Assembly: GCA_900552885.1 (NCBI GenBank)
Contig: USBM01000082.1
Coordinates: forward strand, 1-8,673
Source: an uncultured Clostridium sp.
GTDB lineage: Bacteria > Bacillota > Clostridia > Lachnospirales > Lachnospiraceae
DNA: 8,673 nt
Reading direction: 5' to 3'
Part shown: piece after piece, positions 6,627 to 8,673 of the stretch
Numbering within the stretch: the stretch's first letter is position 1
Layout of the letters: every line of letters begins with the position of its first letter
Notes under the pieces: model-generated
Database searches by the model: none
What the model was told of the DNA's origin: nothing
What the model saw: only the letters and a program-made list of their open reading frames with translations
Position numbers and translations under genes: made by a program

Positions 6627-7262
6627 ATGAACAAGAAAGGCGAACTGATTGTTATTTCGGGTTTTTCCGGAGTAGGCAAAGGAACCGTCGTGAGGAAGCT
6701 GATTGAGAAGTACCACTATAGTCTTTCTGTTTCTGCCACAACAAGAGCGCCAAGACCCGGTGAGGTTGATGGTAAGGATTATCATTTCAAGACGGTAGAA
6801 GAATTTCGGAATCTGATTGATTATAATGGATTCATTGAGTGGGCACAGTATGTAGAGAATTACTATGGAACCCCTAGAAAATATGTAGAAGACGAGTTAG
6901 CCAAAGGCAATGATGTTATCTTAGAGATTGAGGTTCAGGGTGCTATGCACATCAAAGAACAATATCCGGATGCCGTTCTGATCTTCATAACAGCTCCGAA
7001 TGCGAAGACGTTACAGGAACGTTTGGAAGGAAGAGGAACGGAAGAGGGCAAAGTGATTGCCAAGCGGTTAAAGCGTGCATATGAAGAGACGGATGATATG
7101 CCGCAGTATGATTATTTAGTCGTGAATGACGACTTAGATACATGCGTGGATGATGTGCATGCAGTCATCCGAGCAGAAAGTTTCAAGACCAAGAAACATA
7201 ATGACTATGTTAATAATATGAAAGAAGAATTATTTGCAATTCGAAAGGAGATTTTATCATGA
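6627..7262 (+). CDS. gmk: guanylate kinase
   Basis: This enzyme phosphorylates GMP to GDP with ATP in the cytoplasm, an essential step of guanine nucleotide supply. The 211-residue length is normal. The P-loop GFSGVGKGT is at 12-20, with Lys18. The GMP-binding segment TTRAPRPGEVDGKDYHF (38-54) carries the conserved Arg, Glu, Asp and Tyr positions, followed by the E-x-Y-G-T-P region (about 70-80) and LEIEVQGA (about 96-103), where the family binds GMP. The ATG at 6627 is preferred over an in-frame GTG at 6618, because GAGGGTGA (6614-6621) forms the ribosome binding site and overlaps that GTG. It lies 12 bases after yicC and overlaps rpoZ by 4 bases (ATGA), so translation is probably coupled. 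Confidence 0.97.
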   Translation: MNKKGELIVISGFSGVGKGTVVRKLIEKYHYSLSVSATTRAPRPGEVDGKDYHFKTVEEFRNLIDYNGFIEWAQYVENYYGTPRKYVEDELAKGNDVILEIEVQGAMHIKEQYPDAVLIFITAPNAKTLQERLEGRGTEEGKVIAKRLKRAYEETDDMPQYDYLVVNDDLDTCVDDVHAVIRAESFKTKKHNDYVNNMKEELFAIRKEILS

Positions 7263-7624
7263 TTCATCCATCTTATACGGACTTAATGGCAGTAGTAAAC
7301 AGTGAGGTTGAGCCGGGCGAACAGCCGGTTGTTAACAGTAGATATTCTATCGTACTTGCAACTGCGAAGAGAGCAAGACAGATTATTGCAGGCGATGAAC
7401 CGCTTGTGAAAGCAGAGCAGGGAAAGAAACCATTATCCATTGCAGTGGAAGAGTTATATGAAGGCAAGATTAAGATTATGGGTGAGGACGAAGAAGGCGA
7501 TGAGGAGGATCTGGAATTAGAGATCTCTGAATTGGAAGGCAATTTCGGTGAGGTTGATGAGGCTGAACTCGAGATGGAGACTTCAACTGTGGAAGAGGAA
7601 CAGGAAGAGTCAACAGAAGAATAG
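7259..7624 (+). CDS. rpoZ: DNA-directed RNA polymerase omega subunit
   Basis: Omega is the small RNA polymerase subunit that helps fold and hold beta-prime. The conserved core is clear: HPSYTDLM (3-10) and VVNSRYSIVLATAKRARQII (24-43), matching the R-Y-x-x-V-x-x-x-A-K-R-A-R-Q signature. The protein is 121 residues, longer than the usual 65-100, because of a C-terminal tail (75-121) with 25 Asp or Glu residues of 47 and no Lys, Arg or His. The ATG at 7259 overlaps the gmk stop as ATGA, so translation is likely coupled to gmk. Two hairpins follow the stop, the second a good intrinsic terminator, making this the last gene of the operon. Confidence 0.95.
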   Translation: MIHPSYTDLMAVVNSEVEPGEQPVVNSRYSIVLATAKRARQIIAGDEPLVKAEQGKKPLSIAVEELYEGKIKIMGEDEEGDEEDLELEISELEGNFGEVDEAELEMETSTVEEEQEESTEE

Positions 7625-7641
7625 GAAAGAATAGCTTTCCT
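7623..7641 (+). terminator. short hairpin at the rpoZ stop
   Basis: AGGAAAG (7623-7629) pairs with CTTTCCT (7635-7641) around a 5-base loop and starts within the rpoZ stop codon. Only a few T residues follow. It may protect the mRNA 3' end or act with the stronger hairpin downstream. Confidence 0.4.
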
Positions 7642-7660
7642 TACATATGAGTATATTAGG

Positions 7661-7691
7661 AGGCTGTTACACAATGGTGCAACAGCCTTTT
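7661..7691 (+). terminator. intrinsic terminator of the yicC-gmk-rpoZ operon
   Basis: AGGCTGTT (7661-7668) pairs exactly with AACAGCCT (7681-7688). After one mismatch, CAC (7670-7672) pairs with GTG (7677-7679), leaving a 4-base loop. The stem runs straight into TTTTATA (7688-7694). This is a convincing Rho-independent terminator. Confidence 0.8.
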
Positions 7692-7701
7692 ATACCATAA
7701 T
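7667..7701 (+). promoter_or_regulatory. possible murE promoter overlapping the terminator
   Basis: TTACAC (7667-7672), 17 bases and TTATAC (7690-7695) could be a promoter, and CATAAT (7696-7701) is an alternative -10. The -35 lies inside the terminator stem. It is the only candidate upstream of murE after the terminator, and it is not strong. Confidence 0.3.
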
Positions 7702-7729
7702 AGGAATCGTTGACGAGGGAGGTATCAGA

Positions 7730-8644
7730 ATGAAATTAGATACATTATTAAAAGAATTAAACTATGAACTTGTACAGGGTTCGTTAGATACGGAAGTATG
7801 TGCGGTAGAGAATGATTCGAGAAAAGTTACGGATGGAGCATTATTTTTCTGTATTTCAGGCGCTGTGTTTGATGGACATACATATGCTGCTGATGTTGCA
7901 GACAAGGGTGCAGCCGTTATTGTTGTGGAGAAAGATGTAGATTTGCAGGGAAATGCCGGTGTTACAGTTGTCAAGGTAAAGAGTACACGCTATGCAATGG
8001 GTGTGATCTGTTCTGCATTTTATGGGGAACCATCTAAGAAATTAACTGTGGTTGGAATTACCGGAACAAAGGGAAAGACAACAACAACTTACATGATCAA
8101 ATCGATGTTAGAAGCTGCCGGACATAAGACCGGTCTGATCGGAACGATTGAAAGTATTGTAGGAGATAAAGTAACTCCTGCAAGTAATACAACACCGGAA
8201 TCGATTGTAATGCAGAGAACATTACATGAGATGGTAGAGGCTGGACTCGATAGTGTAGTAATGGAAGTTTCTTCACAGGGATTAATGTTAGACCGTGTTG
8301 CAGGGATTGATTTTGATTATGGCATTTTTACTAATTTATCGGAAGATCATATAGGACCGAATGAACACAAGGATTTTGCAGAATATCTTGGATGGAAGGC
8401 GAAGTTATTTACACTTTGCAAGACCGGTATCTTTAATGTAGACGATACATATTGTAACGATATATTAGAAGGACATACCTGTGATGTGATTACATACGGT
8501 GAAAAAGAGGGTGCGGATTATCGGGCACAAAATCTGAACTTATATCGGAAAGATGGAGAACTTGGGATTACATATCATTTAAGTGGTAAGTATGAAGAGA
8601 ATGTTCGGGTGAGTCTTCCGGGTGAATTCTCGGTTCATAATTAG
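7730..8644 (+). CDS. murE: MurE-type Mur ligase, interrupted by an in-frame stop
   Basis: MurE ligases add the third stem-peptide residue, meso-diaminopimelate or lysine, to UDP-MurNAc-L-Ala-D-Glu in the cytoplasm. The N-terminal substrate domain (about 20-100) includes NDSRKVTDGALFFCISG. The central ATPase domain begins at the P-loop GTKGKT (112-117, Lys116). TTPE (154-157), EVSSQGL (179-185), the Asp-His pair 206-207 and Lys223 (the probable carbamylated lysine) follow. GAGGGAGG (7715-7722) supports the ATG at 7730. The frame ends at TAG 8642-8644 after 304 residues, while MurE is normally close to 490. The C-terminal domain, and with it the residues that decide DAP or Lys, is therefore absent from this product. 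The frame after the stop still reads like MurE. SSQGL and DHIGPNEH differ from the common SSHAL and DHLDYHG, so this may be a clostridial MurE-like paralogue. The family is clear; whether the gene is functional is not. Confidence 0.85.
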   Translation: MKLDTLLKELNYELVQGSLDTEVCAVENDSRKVTDGALFFCISGAVFDGHTYAADVADKGAAVIVVEKDVDLQGNAGVTVVKVKSTRYAMGVICSAFYGEPSKKLTVVGITGTKGKTTTTYMIKSMLEAAGHKTGLIGTIESIVGDKVTPASNTTPESIVMQRTLHEMVEAGLDSVVMEVSSQGLMLDRVAGIDFDYGIFTNLSEDHIGPNEHKDFAEYLGWKAKLFTLCKTGIFNVDDTYCNDILEGHTCDVITYGEKEGADYRAQNLNLYRKDGELGITYHLSGKYEENVRVSLPGEFSVHN

Positions 8645-8673
8645 TTAGCTGCGATTGCGGTTGCGAAGGAGAT
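8642..8673 (+). pseudogene. murE: in-frame TAG and continuing murE frame
   Basis: The TAG at 8642-8644 follows the codons for PGEFSVHN. The nine codons after it, in the same frame, read LAAIAVAKE, the expected continuation of the helix that opens the MurE C-terminal domain (family pattern F-x-V-x-N-x-L-A-A-I-A-x-A). No shift of frame is needed. The break is therefore a point-like nonsense change, a sequencing error or a readthrough site, not the natural gene end. The window ends 29 bases later. Confidence 0.75.

Overview
The window looks like chromosome of a low-GC Gram-positive bacterium, most likely a member of the Clostridia close to Lachnospiraceae. This rests on the yicC-gmk-rpoZ housekeeping block, strong AGGAGG-type ribosome binding sites, sigma-A-like promoters with extended -10 elements, TTA-rich leucine usage in the core genes, and the sequence style of the omega subunit and the Mur ligase. 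The family-level placement is an inference from remembered family features, not from a search.

Left part (1-1823): three small enzyme genes on the + strand. They encode a GNAT acetyltransferase, a flavin-binding split-barrel protein of the NimA/pyridoxamine-phosphate-oxidase type, and a nicotinamidase/isochorismatase-fold cysteine hydrolase. A consensus promoter followed at once by a terminator-like hairpin lies between the first two. The third gene meets a convergent TetR-family repressor at a perfect 22-bp inverted repeat that contains both stop codons.

Middle part (1818-5465): a divergent pair. The tetR-like gene (- strand) and a 902-residue YhgE/Pip-family membrane protein (+ strand) are separated by about 357 bp of AT-rich DNA with promoters facing both ways, an inverted repeat at each promoter and a repeated 11-mer. 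The simple reading is a TetR-type repressor that controls itself and the neighbouring envelope protein.

Right part (5466-8673): a strong extended -10 promoter drives yicC (endoribonuclease family, GTG start), gmk (guanylate kinase) and rpoZ (RNA polymerase omega with a long acidic tail), packed tightly with a 4-nt gmk/rpoZ overlap. A good intrinsic terminator follows. Then comes a MurE-type Mur ligase gene with its own ribosome binding site, interrupted by an in-frame TAG at codon 305. The same frame resumes immediately with residues that look like normal MurE sequence before the window ends.

I see no CRISPR array, insertion sequence, tRNA, rRNA or recognised riboswitch. No clearly novel multi-gene system is evident. 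The most noteworthy observation is the interrupted murE. After it come the divergent regulatory region, the palindrome shared by two stop codons, and the promoter-hairpin arrangement upstream of the Nim-like gene.
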